A stretch of DNA of 10,836 bases from Propionibacteriaceae bacterium (GTDB taxonomy: Bacteria > Actinomycetota > Actinomycetes > Propionibacteriales > Propionibacteriaceae), in contig JAISCH010000107.1 in NCBI GenBank assembly GCA_031265725.1, positions 1-10,836 on the forward strand. The letters run 5' to 3'. Both the position numbers and the translations under genes were made by a program. A model generated the notes under the pieces. That model searched no databases. It was not told the origin of the DNA and saw nothing but the letters and a program-made list of their open reading frames with translations. Positions 1 to 6,313 of this stretch are shown here, in pieces. The first letter of the stretch is position 1. Each line of letters starts with the position of its first letter.

Positions 1-193
1 CCAGGGCCGCGAGCACATCGTCGGTCAACAAGTTCTTGGACAGGTCCACGAACAGCTCTCCGGCCTTGAAGGACAGCCGTTCGCTGCGAGCCGGATCGGC
101 GGCGAACCAGCCCGGCAAATCCGGCTGCAGGGACGCAGCCAGTTCGGTGAGTCGCGCCCACGCGGAAGTTCTGCTGGCATCAATCAATGTCAT
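1..193 (-). CDS. pgi: Glucose-6-phosphate isomerase, N-terminal part (cut by window edge)
   Basis: Interconverts glucose 6-phosphate and fructose 6-phosphate in the cytoplasm, the step before phosphofructokinase. Only the first 64 codons are inside the window; the gene continues past base 1. The translation from ATG at 193 starts MTLIDASRTSAWARL and contains WFAADPARSERLSF followed by ELFVDLSKNLLTDDVLAAL. This matches the known start of the family, where 'FAxDPxR' is followed by a 'DxSKxxxTxxxL' segment. The upstream gene stops at 235, leaving a 39-base gap. No clear ribosome binding site is visible, but TAGGCT lies exactly 7 bases before the ATG, so the mRNA may be leaderless. Identity rests on family memory of a short N-terminal stretch; there is little else it could be. 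Confidence 0.85.
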   Translation of the reverse strand, partial: MTLIDASRTSAWARLTELAASLQPDLPGWFAADPARSERLSFKAGELFVDLSKNLLTDDVLAAL

Positions 194-200
194 GGCTAAC

Positions 201-206
201 AGCCTA
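201..206 (-). promoter_or_regulatory. Possible -10 box of a leaderless pgi promoter
   Basis: On the minus strand TAGGCT is followed by 7 bases and then the pgi ATG. This is the spacing expected when transcription starts on the A of the start codon, as is common in actinobacteria. No convincing -35 box is seen upstream. Confidence 0.35.
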
Positions 207-232
207 GCTCGACTGGGGGCTCGATCACTCGT

Positions 233-1177
233 TCAGGCTTTGATCGCAACGTGGACGTGGTTGTAATGGTTGGCGTTTAGGGAACCCCGGTCAGCCATCT
301 TCCGCCAGCGCTGGTTGCTCGGCGTCCAGATCTTCTGCTCGAAGATCACATGGTCGATGTTGAACTCCCGGTAGTGGCTGGTCAGATACTTGGCGATCTG
401 CCAACCCAGTTTGGATTCCTTCTTCGGCGTCAGCATGATGTCGAGGGCGCGGCCATTCTTGTGGAATTGCCGCCCACCGGCCCGCCAACCGCCATAGCTG
501 TTCACGCCGGGGAACAATGCGCACACCGAGCGGTAGATCTTGATGGTGTCCGAACGCAGCTTGGCCTCGATCTTGGAACCGCGCGAGCAGGGGGCCATTG
601 AGATGCCGCCCTCAAGCTCCTCGTTCTCCCGGACCAGCTTCTCGGCCAGCACCCAGCCAGTGACGCCGTCCACCTCAATCAGCCGGTAGTCCCCGGACAC
701 CTCTGCGGTGGCCAACACTTGCTGGCCGAAAACCAGCGTCCCGAGTTGTTCCGACTTCTCTTTGGCTTTGGCCCGAATGACCAACGACCCGGCGGAGAAC
801 ATCCGGGACTGGCTGACCAGGCTCTCGGCCAACTTTCCCGAATCCGGATTGCTGAGCATGCCCGCCATAACGGTGCGCACGACTGGCGCGGTGGTGGCAG
901 TGGCAGTGGGCACCGGCTGGACCGGCGCGGCGGAGGGCAGGGTGAAAGCCGCGACTGCGGCAGCGGAGACCCCGACTCCGGCGATAGTACCCGCCCGTAC
1001 GGCCCAGTGGTACCACGGCGTGATAGAACGGCGGCTGCCAGCAGGACGACGGCGGAACGCGTCAGCAACACCATCTGCGGTTTGCAGACAGATCGACGAG
1101 AACGTGACGGCAACGCGGCGCGGACGCTCATTACTTTGCAGAACCTGAGAGTCCAGTGCCCTACGCGGTGCAGCCAT
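233..1177 (-). CDS. Membrane-anchored SH3-domain protein with LAS-type (HxH) peptidase-like C-terminal domain
   Basis: The protein has 314 residues. Residues 1-60 are basic and likely cytoplasmic. Residues 61-81 form a hydrophobic segment (signal anchor), followed by a Pro/Thr/Ala-rich linker. Residues about 128-183 look like a bacterial SH3 domain ending in GVTGWVLAEKL. The C-terminal domain (about 195-314) resembles the actinobacterial 'ARB-07466-like' domain: CSRGS, VCALFPGVNSYGGWR, FHKNGRALDIM, and the end NANHYNHVHVAIKA. H239, D246 and the H307-x-H309 pair have the HxxxxxxD...HxH layout of LAS zinc peptidases, so a peptidoglycan hydrolase role outside the membrane is inferred, not shown. 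C197 and C219 could form a disulfide. The ATG at 1177 is preceded by GGAAGAGG. No other start fits as well. The substrate is unknown. Confidence 0.75.
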   Translation of the reverse strand: MAAPRRALDSQVLQSNERPRRVAVTFSSICLQTADGVADAFRRRPAGSRRSITPWYHWAVRAGTIAGVGVSAAAVAAFTLPSAAPVQPVPTATATTAPVVRTVMAGMLSNPDSGKLAESLVSQSRMFSAGSLVIRAKAKEKSEQLGTLVFGQQVLATAEVSGDYRLIEVDGVTGWVLAEKLVRENEELEGGISMAPCSRGSKIEAKLRSDTIKIYRSVCALFPGVNSYGGWRAGGRQFHKNGRALDIMLTPKKESKLGWQIAKYLTSHYREFNIDHVIFEQKIWTPSNQRWRKMADRGSLNANHYNHVHVAIKA

Positions 1178-1213
1178 AAGCCTCTTCCGTTAAGAAAATC
1201 TAAAGACTTTCTT

Positions 1214-1243
1214 AGCCTAGCTTAAGGAAAGACCATTCGCCAA
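1214..1243 (-). promoter_or_regulatory. Possible promoter of the SH3/peptidase gene
   Basis: On the minus strand TTGGCG (1243-1238) and TAGGCT (1219-1214) are separated by 18 bases. Transcription would start near 1207, about 30 bases before the ATG at 1177. The 98-base gap after the PFK stop is AT-richer than its surroundings and contains no convincing terminator. The boxes are only moderate matches. Confidence 0.35.
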
Positions 1244-1275
1244 GCCTCGCATCCAGGCGGTGTGGCTGGCTGGAA

Positions 1276-3507
1276 TCAGAGCGGCTGGTCGCTGACAGCC
1301 TGGATTACTGGGCGGAGTTGCATCCACCACTGTTGCTTCGGGCGTTGGAATTCTAGGTCGAATTCCTCGGTCAACCGGGACATTGGGGTGCGGGTGATCT
1401 TGGTCTGGCGCAGGCCTAGATAGACGGTCTCCGCTTGGCCGCTCTCGAATTGGGCCAGGCATTCCTGCAGCGCCCGTGACACCAGCCGGGTGGCCAACAG
1501 CCGGTCGAAGGGAGACGGGTCGCCGCCCTCCTGGACGTGCCCGAGGATCGCCTGCCGCACGTCATATAGTTCGCCGCCCTCCTCCTCCAGGAGCCGGACG
1601 ATGAAGTCAGTGGTGTAAAGCCGGTTGGCGGTCTCGTTGCGCACCGCCAAGAACAGCTTGCGCCCGCTGCGGAACGAGTCGTTCATCCAACGCACATCCC
1701 GTTCCAGATCGGCCAGGGTGATGCCCTCCTCGTGCAGATAGATGCGCTCAGCCCCACCGGACAGCCCACCCATCGCCGCCAGGTAGCCGCAGTAGCGCCC
1801 CATCGTCTCGACCACGAAAGCCCTGGTCGCAGCGCTTCCAGAGGTCTTGATCCGGTCGATGGCCTCAGCGATCACATTGAGCGCGGTGTCAGCGCCAATG
1901 GCGAGGTCGGAGCCGGGCAGATTATTGTCGATGCTGGCTGGCACACAGACCACTGGAATCTGGAACGACGGGTAGCGACTCTTCTCCTGATGCATCAGGC
2001 AGGCCCCCTGGTAGGCGTTCCACCCGCCGATCACCAGCAGGGCGTCCACCTTGTGCTCCTCCAGAGTGCGGCTCAGCGCGTAGAGCCCTTCCACCCTCGG
2101 CACCGTACGGCGCAGGCCCAACTCCGCTCCGGAAGTGATCCAACCCTCTACATCTGCCCAATTGAGCTCGTGGACCCGCCCCTCGGCCAGACCGACGAAA
2201 CCATCCTCGACACCGAGCATCGTCAGGCCCCGGCTGGCCCCCAACCGGACAGCGGCGCGCGCGGCCACGTTCATTCCCGGCGCCAGGCCTCCGGCGTGGA
2301 TTATCGCCACCCGCTTAGCGGCTTCGCCAGCGGCCACTTTCGCCGGCTCCACCAGTTCAGCGAGCACGCCGGACATCTCTGCGAACGATCCGCCGCGCAG
2401 CCGCAACGCCTCCGCGTAGTCGCCGTCGGCGATGAGCTTCGGCACTGACCGAGTATTCGCCACCGCCTCCATCAGCGGGACGCGAACGATCTCGTTCCCG
2501 CAGAAACCGACCACTTGGCCAGTCGAACCAGGTTCGGCGGCGAGCGTGTCCCGAGCGGCCTCGTACCCCAACCAAGTGGAAGCCCAACGGTCGTACGCGC
2601 TGGGCGTGCCCCCGCGCTGGACGTGGCCGAGAATGGTGACCCGGACGTCCTCGCTGGTGTGCCGCTCGATGGCCTCGCGGACATACGCGCTGGTGATCGG
2701 ACGACCGTCGCGGTCGATAGCGCCTTCAGCGACCACCACCATCGAGTCCCGCCGTCCCCCGGCCCGGCCCTTCATCAGCGCCTCGCACATCCGTTCCTCC
2801 CAGCCCGGCTCCGGAGGGTCCTCTGGGATCAGCACGTAGTCGCAGCCTCCGGCTATCGCGCTCATCAGGGCCAGGTAGCCGCAATGGCGTCCCATCACCT
2901 CGATGACGAACGCCCGCTGATGGCTGGCGGCGGTGGAAGAAAGCGCGTCAATGGCGTCAACGATCCGATGCAGGGCGGAGTCCGCGCCGATTGTCATATC
3001 AGTGCCGACCAGGTCGTTGTCGATCGAGCCGACCAGACCGGCGAAGTAGAGCTGTGGATGAGCTTCGACCGTCGCAGCGGTGATCTTGCCCTCGTCGGCC
3101 AATTGCCGCAGCAACTCCGGCCATTCCTGGGCGAATTCGTTCAACCCGGAGAGCGATCCATCCCCGCCGATGACCACCAGCCGGTCGATGCCATGCTTGA
3201 GCAGATTCTCGGCGGCCCTGATCCGGCCAGACCGTTCGCGGAAGTCTTTGGAACGGAAGGTGCCGATCACCGTGCCGCCCAGATTGAGAATCCGGCCGAC
3301 ATCCTCCCCAGCCAATTTACGGATCCCGGCCCCGCCGTCGATCATGCCTTGGAAGCCCTCATAGCAGGCGAACACCTCAGCGCCCAGGCTGAGCGCGGTG
3401 CGCACGACAGCCCGCACCGCCGCGTTCATGCCCTGGGCGTCCCCGCCGCTGGTCAGGATGCCAAGCTTCTTGCCCACTCCAACCAGGTCCAAGTCGATGT
3501 CACTCAT
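1276..3507 (-). CDS. pfkA: 6-phosphofructokinase, eukaryote-like tandem-domain fusion
   Basis: Phosphorylates fructose 6-phosphate to fructose 1,6-bisphosphate. The protein has 743 residues and two PFK domains, about 12-385 and 398-735; usual bacterial PfkA has about 320 residues. The N half is complete: TSGGDAQGMNAA (19-30), GGDGS (114-118), SIDND (161-165, likely base D163), MGRHCG (205-210), GHVQRGGTPS (294-303). GGDGS and the Gly before SIDND are the ATP-type rather than the pyrophosphate-type signature. The C half repeats the plan (AGGLAPGMN, MGRYCG 569-574, GHVQEGG 656-662), but GGDGS is replaced by GGWNA (494-498) and SIDND by SIDNN (525-529). It is therefore probably an effector-binding half, as in animal PFK. 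The ATG at 3507 is chosen over one 63 bases upstream because GGAAGGAAG precedes it and it does not overlap the peptidase gene. The peptidase stop lies 22 bases upstream. Confidence 0.95.
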   Translation of the reverse strand: MSDIDLDLVGVGKKLGILTSGGDAQGMNAAVRAVVRTALSLGAEVFACYEGFQGMIDGGAGIRKLAGEDVGRILNLGGTVIGTFRSKDFRERSGRIRAAENLLKHGIDRLVVIGGDGSLSGLNEFAQEWPELLRQLADEGKITAATVEAHPQLYFAGLVGSIDNDLVGTDMTIGADSALHRIVDAIDALSSTAASHQRAFVIEVMGRHCGYLALMSAIAGGCDYVLIPEDPPEPGWEERMCEALMKGRAGGRRDSMVVVAEGAIDRDGRPITSAYVREAIERHTSEDVRVTILGHVQRGGTPSAYDRWASTWLGYEAARDTLAAEPGSTGQVVGFCGNEIVRVPLMEAVANTRSVPKLIADGDYAEALRLRGGSFAEMSGVLAELVEPAKVAAGEAAKRVAIIHAGGLAPGMNVAARAAVRLGASRGLTMLGVEDGFVGLAEGRVHELNWADVEGWITSGAELGLRRTVPRVEGLYALSRTLEEHKVDALLVIGGWNAYQGACLMHQEKSRYPSFQIPVVCVPASIDNNLPGSDLAIGADTALNVIAEAIDRIKTSGSAATRAFVVETMGRYCGYLAAMGGLSGGAERIYLHEEGITLADLERDVRWMNDSFRSGRKLFLAVRNETANRLYTTDFIVRLLEEEGGELYDVRQAILGHVQEGGDPSPFDRLLATRLVSRALQECLAQFESGQAETVYLGLRQTKITRTPMSRLTEEFDLEFQRPKQQWWMQLRPVIQAVSDQPL

Positions 3508-3529
3508 CTTCGCTTCCTTCCGCAACCGC

Positions 3530-4348
3530 TCAACTGATCCCCAAGTATTCTTCCAAGGTCTTGGTGTCATTGGGCTTGAATTTCAGCGAGTCGGCACCGA
3601 TATAGCGAAAATGCCAGGCCTCGTAGATGTAGCCGGTGATCTTCTCTTTCCCGGGCGGATAACGCAGGATGAAGCCGTACTCGCGGGCGTGCTTCCACAG
3701 CCATTTTCCCAGCTTGGTATTGCGAATGCCGTCACCCCAGGTCTTGCCGTCCCAGAGGTCGACCGCCAATCCGGTCTGGTGCTCGCTCTTGCCAGCTTCC
3801 GCGTTGTAACGCCGGGCCTTCTTCTCGTCGCCATACTCAATGATCTTCTGCTTCAGCAACTTCGCCTGCTCAGCATAGGAGCGATAAGCGGAACGCACCT
3901 TCACCGTCAGACCGTCCTTCTTGGCGGCCTTGGTCAATTCGTCCAGGGCGGCCTGGGTCTCGGCGGTCAGGCCATTGGGTTTGACTCGTTCGGGCAGATA
4001 CTTCTTGGAGACCGGGTGCTTCGGCGAGACCACGATGATCCCGTTCACCGTATAGGGAATGTCCAGCTCAGCGCCCTTCCGGGTGTCTTTCGCCGGTTTG
4101 CCGGGCTTCGGTGTCGGAGTCGGCGTCGGAGTCGGGGTAGGTGTGGCCGAGGCGGTCGGCGGCGGCGTGGTCACCGTAGCGGTCGGGCTGGGTTCAACCG
4201 GTGCGCTGGCCGCAGCCGAATCAACTGACGGCGTGATCCCGCCAGCGGGCAGCCCAGTGGCACAACCGGCCAACAGGGCGACGCCCAACGCGGCGGTCAC
4301 CGCCCGGCTCAGCTTCCACTTCAAATCCACGTCACCCCAGCCCGTCAT
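3530..4348 (-). CDS. Lipoprotein VanY-like D-alanyl-D-alanine carboxypeptidase
   Basis: Predicted to trim the terminal D-Ala of peptidoglycan stem peptides at the outer face of the membrane. The protein has 272 residues from ATG 4348. A signal peptide ends in the lipobox LLAGC, with C29 as the lipid-modified cysteine. A Ser/Ala/Pro/Thr-rich linker (about 41-90) follows, containing a run of Thr-Pro dipeptides. The VanY (peptidase M15) domain spans about 120-250: VRSAYRSYAEQ, SEHQTGLAVD with zinc ligands H190 and D197, and EAWH with E243 and ligand H246. All key residues are present. ATG 4348 overlaps the ParE stop by 4 bases (ATGA), implying coupled translation. A GTG at 4330 preceded by GGGGT would give a shorter signal peptide and remains possible. 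Vancomycin resistance should not be inferred; plain cell-wall maturation is likelier. Confidence 0.9.
   Translation of the reverse strand: MTGWGDVDLKWKLSRAVTAALGVALLAGCATGLPAGGITPSVDSAAASAPVEPSPTATVTTPPPTASATPTPTPTPTPTPKPGKPAKDTRKGAELDIPYTVNGIIVVSPKHPVSKKYLPERVKPNGLTAETQAALDELTKAAKKDGLTVKVRSAYRSYAEQAKLLKQKIIEYGDEKKARRYNAEAGKSEHQTGLAVDLWDGKTWGDGIRNTKLGKWLWKHAREYGFILRYPPGKEKITGYIYEAWHFRYIGADSLKFKPNDTKTLEEYLGIS
4102..4145. repeat. Short tandem repeat coding for a Thr-Pro linker
   Basis: On the plus strand GTCGGA/GTCGGC-type hexamers repeat several times. On the minus strand they encode alternating Thr-Pro in the spacer between lipid anchor and peptidase domain. Such linkers are common in actinobacterial lipoproteins. 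Unit number could vary between strains. Confidence 0.7.
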
Positions 4349-4665
4349 TCCAGAAAGTCCGCGAGTTCGCCGGGCAAGTCCTGCTTGGTGTGCAATACGC
4401 GCCACACGAAGACTCGTTCAGTCTCTTCCCGGTAGCAAATCAGATAGTGGAACGTTTTCAGCGTCCAACTCCGCAGGCCGGGCACTCCCACCAAGTCTGC
4501 GATGCGCGGAGAGCCGCTTGCTGGGAATATGGAGAGCTGTTCATACGCCCTGCTCAATTCTTTTACGAACGCCGCACCCGTGTCTGGGCCCGCCTCGCGC
4601 GTCAGATAGCCGATGGCCCGCACCGAGTCAGCGTCAGCCATCCGGGACGGCTCAATGGGCTTCAC
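4345..4665 (-). CDS. parE: ParE/RelE-superfamily toxin
   Basis: Toxin of a type II toxin-antitoxin pair. ParE members classically poison DNA gyrase, while RelE members cut mRNA at the ribosome; which applies here cannot be read from the sequence. The protein has 106 residues. Family features: an early helix with IGYLTREAGPDTGAAFVKEL, then LSIFPASGSPR, GLRSWTLKTFHYLICYR, and the end VFVWRVLHTKQDLPGELADFLE. The 'GLR...L..F.YLI.Y' and 'RVLH...D' segments are typical of ParE. The start is GTG at 4665, inside the stop of the antitoxin gene (GTGA overlap), so translation is coupled. The stop overlaps the peptidase start in the same way. The gene looks intact. Confidence 0.88.
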   Translation of the reverse strand: MKPIEPSRMADADSVRAIGYLTREAGPDTGAAFVKELSRAYEQLSIFPASGSPRIADLVGVPGLRSWTLKTFHYLICYREETERVFVWRVLHTKQDLPGELADFLE

Positions 4666-4898
4666 GCGACCAGCTCACCAGCCCTGGCCGACAAGGAGGC
4701 GAAGTACGAGTCGTCGGCCACGCCAGCCGAACCTGACGCGGCACCGGCTAACAGCATTGAACGGAGTTGCTGCTTGGCTCTGTCGACCCGGATCAAGTCG
4801 CGCACATATTCACTGGTGCTCTGGTAGCTGCGCTCGGTGACCTGCTCTTCGGCGTAGTCCTTCAAATCGTCGGGCAACGAAACGTTCATCGTCTTCAC
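4662..4898 (-). CDS. parD: ParD-like ribbon-helix-helix antitoxin
   Basis: Antitoxin that binds its partner toxin and represses its own operon. The protein has 78 residues from GTG 4898, beginning VKTMNVSLPDDLKDYAEEQV and then SYQSTSEYVRDLIRVDRAKQQLRSMLL. The beta-strand MNVSLP and the following two helices are the ribbon-helix-helix DNA-binding part. The C-terminal tail, SGSAGVADDSYFASLSARAGELVA, should wrap the toxin. Two starts are plausible. GTG 4898 lies 7 bases after TAGAAT, which suits a leaderless mRNA. ATG 4889 begins MNVSLP, as many relatives do. Neither has a good ribosome binding site. An upstream ATG at 4937 would place the start inside the operator palindrome and is rejected. 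First gene of the parD-parE-peptidase-PFK cluster. Confidence 0.87.
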   Translation of the reverse strand: MKTMNVSLPDDLKDYAEEQVTERSYQSTSEYVRDLIRVDRAKQQLRSMLLAGAASGSAGVADDSYFASLSARAGELVA

Positions 4899-4905
4899 AG
4901 TCGAT

Positions 4906-4911
4906 ATTCTA
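4906..4911 (-). promoter_or_regulatory. Probable -10 box of the toxin-antitoxin operon promoter
   Basis: TAGAAT on the minus strand lies 7 bases before GTG 4898. Its -35 region falls within the palindrome at 4919-4939, so bound ParD would block RNA polymerase. No strong -35 match is visible. Confidence 0.5.
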
Positions 4912-4918
4912 GCAGCCC

Positions 4919-4939
4919 GTTTGGCAAAGTTTGCCAAAC
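4919..4939. promoter_or_regulatory. Perfect palindrome, likely ParD/ParDE operator
   Basis: Arms GTTTGGCAAA and TTTGCCAAAC are perfect inverted repeats around a single central G. The site lies just upstream of the predicted -10 of the antitoxin gene, where ribbon-helix-helix antitoxins normally bind to autorepress. That it binds ParD is inferred from position and symmetry. Confidence 0.65.
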
Positions 4940-5008
4940 AAGGAGCATGGTGGGAGGAATGATCGTGGATATCGACTCCTACGGAGCCTCACTCACTCAA
5001 TCGGCTCG

Positions 5009-5032
5009 GAAACGAAAGCGAGCTTTCGTTTC
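5009..5032. terminator. Perfect hairpin between lacI-type gene and toxin-antitoxin operon
   Basis: Arms GAAACGAAAGC and GCTTTCGTTTC match over 11 bases with two central bases (GA). It lies 18 bases after the stop of the repressor gene and before the antitoxin promoter. The 3' arm is T-rich on both strands (CTTTCGTTTC), though no long T-tract follows. It probably ends the repressor transcript and insulates the toxin-antitoxin operon. Confidence 0.6.
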
Positions 5033-5049
5033 ACTCGCCTCAATCGTGG

Positions 5050-6048
5050 CTACCCTGGAGCGCGTTCCCCGGAACCACGGGCGATGTAACGCACCGGCAA
5101 TTCGACGTGCTCGGTGTGGCCGGTGGGGTCTTGCAGCCGACGCAGCGCCAACTGGACGGCCACTCGCCCCATCTCGCCGGGATCGTGGGCGACCACCGAG
5201 ACCCCGTGGAAATCGGCGATGTCGAAATCATCGAAACCGACCAGCCCAAGCTCGATCCCGCGCTGGCCGAAGACCCGCAGGATGCTGGTGGTGGCCCGGT
5301 TGTTGCCGCCAACGATGGCCGTGACGCGGGCGTCAATCACCCGCTCGACCAACGACTCCATCGTGACCTCGGGATCGTCGCTGACGGACTCCCAGCGACT
5401 GTCGATGGACAGTCTCGCCTCGCGCAGCGCTTGCCGATAACCCTCCAGCCGCAATTGCTGGGTGAAGATGGCGACCGGGCTGCAGACAAACCCGATGCTG
5501 CGATGCCCGGCCTCGATCAGCTTCTTGGTGGCCAGGTAGCCGCCTTCACGGTTGGCCAGCACCACAGAGTCGGCCAGCAGGTTTCGGGCCAGCCGGTCGA
5601 TGGCGACGATGGCGGTGCCCAGGCGTCGCTCGCCCTCCAGGAACGAGTAGTCGTCCCCCAAAGGCACTAACAGCACGCAGCGGGCGCGCCCGGCCAGCAT
5701 CGCGTCGATCACCTCAAGCTCGCGTTCCACCGAGTCCGAGGCGGACAGGGCCATGGTCAAACCGTTCGCCGCGCATTCCCGCTCCACACCGGCGGCCACC
5801 TGGATGAAGAACGGATTGGTCAGCTCTGGGGTGATATAGGCCAGCAGTCCGGTGTTCCCGCCCATCCGCAACTCGCGGGCCAGCGCGTTCGGCTTGAACA
5901 GCAGCCGCTCCGCAGCCGCCAGCACTTTCGCTTTGGTCGGCTGGCCCACTTTGTCCGGCTCGGAGTAGACCCGGGAGACGGTCTTCGCGCTCACTCCGGC
6001 CAGCCGGGCGACATCGACCAGTGTCGAACGTTTCTGTGGGGCAGCCAT
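5050..6048 (-). CDS. LacI-family transcriptional repressor
   Basis: Sugar-responsive DNA-binding regulator, 332 residues, the normal LacI-family length. Residues 8-28 (STLVDVARLAGVSAKTVSRVYSE) are the helix-turn-helix. KPNALARELRMG (52-63) is the hinge that enters the minor groove. From about residue 66 comes the periplasmic-binding-protein-like effector domain (GLLAYITPELTNPFF, GGYLATKKLIEAGHRSIGFV, VGFDDFDIADF). ATG 6048 is chosen because GGAGAGG precedes it at good spacing and the family start falls here; an in-frame ATG at 6105 would add 19 residues without family support. It is divergent from the sugar operon, so control of that operon plus autoregulation is likely. The effector sugar is unknown; the neighbouring transporter suggests a hexose or amino sugar. 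Confidence 0.93.
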   Translation of the reverse strand: MAAPQKRSTLVDVARLAGVSAKTVSRVYSEPDKVGQPTKAKVLAAAERLLFKPNALARELRMGGNTGLLAYITPELTNPFFIQVAAGVERECAANGLTMALSASDSVERELEVIDAMLAGRARCVLLVPLGDDYSFLEGERRLGTAIVAIDRLARNLLADSVVLANREGGYLATKKLIEAGHRSIGFVCSPVAIFTQQLRLEGYRQALREARLSIDSRWESVSDDPEVTMESLVERVIDARVTAIVGGNNRATTSILRVFGQRGIELGLVGFDDFDIADFHGVSVVAHDPGEMGRVAVQLALRRLQDPTGHTEHVELPVRYIARGSGERAPG

Positions 6049-6151
6049 ACTCTCGCCTCTCCTGAGTCCGGGTCGCCCCGGAACCGGTCGGTGATCCCAG
6101 TCCACATCGGTATTCCAAGGGTTCCAGAAACATCATATGACATCGATAGAC

Positions 6152-6179
6152 ATTTGGCGACACCCGGCCGTGTCCAAAT
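6152..6179. promoter_or_regulatory. Inverted repeat at the start site of the lacI-type gene (candidate operator)
   Basis: The right arm GTGTCCAAAT is matched by a left arm ATTTGG-CG-ACAC, a 10-base match with two extra bases. The repeat covers the predicted transcription start (about 6174) of the divergent repressor gene, a typical place for an autoregulatory operator. Which protein binds is inferred. It would also fold as an mRNA hairpin. Confidence 0.45.
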
Positions 6180-6180
6180 C

Positions 6181-6209
6181 GTAATAATATTTTTATTTCC
6201 CCTTGTCAA
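6181..6209 (-). promoter_or_regulatory. Promoter of the lacI-type gene
   Basis: On the minus strand TTGACA (6209-6204) is followed after 17 bases by TATTAC (6186-6181). The spacer is very AT-rich for this genome. Predicted start near 6174 gives a leader of roughly 125 bases before ATG 6048. Confidence 0.65.
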
Positions 6210-6219
6210 CGGCTGAGTT

Positions 6220-6234
6220 TGTGATGTAAACACA
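6220..6234. promoter_or_regulatory. Candidate regulator site between the divergent promoters
   Basis: TGTGATGTAAACACA is an imperfect palindrome with TGTG and CACA ends. It lies between the two -35 boxes, well placed for an activator or a looping repressor. It resembles a CRP/GlxR site but is one base short of that spacing. Confidence 0.3.
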
Positions 6235-6256
6235 CCCTAACCGCATTGCGTCATCG

Positions 6257-6286
6257 TTGACATGAAACAATCAGGGCACCTATCAT
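6257..6286 (+). promoter_or_regulatory. Promoter of the sugar ABC operon
   Basis: TTGACA (6257-6262), an 18-base spacer, then TATCAT (6281-6286), close to the housekeeping sigma consensus. Start is expected near 6293, giving a leader of about 50 bases to ATG 6345. Confidence 0.75.
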
Positions 6287-6297
6287 GGCTGCCAAGT

Positions 6298-6313
6298 CGC
6301 GCAGATGTGCGCG
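6298..6313. promoter_or_regulatory. Inverted repeat just downstream of the sugar-operon start site
   Basis: CGCGCA and TGCGCG flank GATG, a perfect 6-base inverted repeat. It begins about 5 bases after the predicted transcription start, a common position for a repressor operator; it could alternatively act as a 5' mRNA hairpin. Its sequence differs from the repeat at 6152-6179, so both cannot simply be copies of one site. Confidence 0.45.

Noticed and set aside
1732..2448. Open frame of 238 codons on the plus strand opposite the PFK C half
   Set aside because: Composition and position are those of a shadow frame; no ribosome binding site or family resemblance.
2515..3537. Long open frame of 340 codons on the plus strand opposite PFK
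   Set aside because: It is antisense to a gene with clear PFK motifs, has no recognisable domain, and long antisense frames are expected in high-GC DNA.
3508..3570. Upstream ATG (3570) for PFK
   Set aside because: It would overlap the peptidase stop and add 21 residues with no family match, while ATG 3507 has a strong ribosome binding site.
4102..4145. Possible CRISPR or mobile-element repeat
   Set aside because: The repeated hexamers lie in frame within the peptidase gene and simply encode Thr-Pro linker residues.
4899..4937. Upstream ATG (4937) for the antitoxin
   Set aside because: It lies in the operator palindrome and upstream of the likely -10 box, so it would not be transcribed from that promoter.
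4767..5324. Plus-strand open frame spanning the antitoxin start and the end of the lacI-type gene
   Set aside because: It crosses the operator palindrome and the 5009-5032 hairpin, and its product is Arg/Pro-rich without motifs. The GGGAGGAATG near 4954 has too short a spacing to support a start.
6049..6105. Upstream ATG (6105) for the LacI-type regulator
   Set aside because: The extra 19 residues do not match the family, and the internal ATG at 6048 has a good ribosome binding site.
6220..6234. CRP/GlxR binding site
   Set aside because: The TGTG and CACA half-sites are 7 bases apart rather than the 8 of the CRP-type consensus, so only a generic regulator site is listed.
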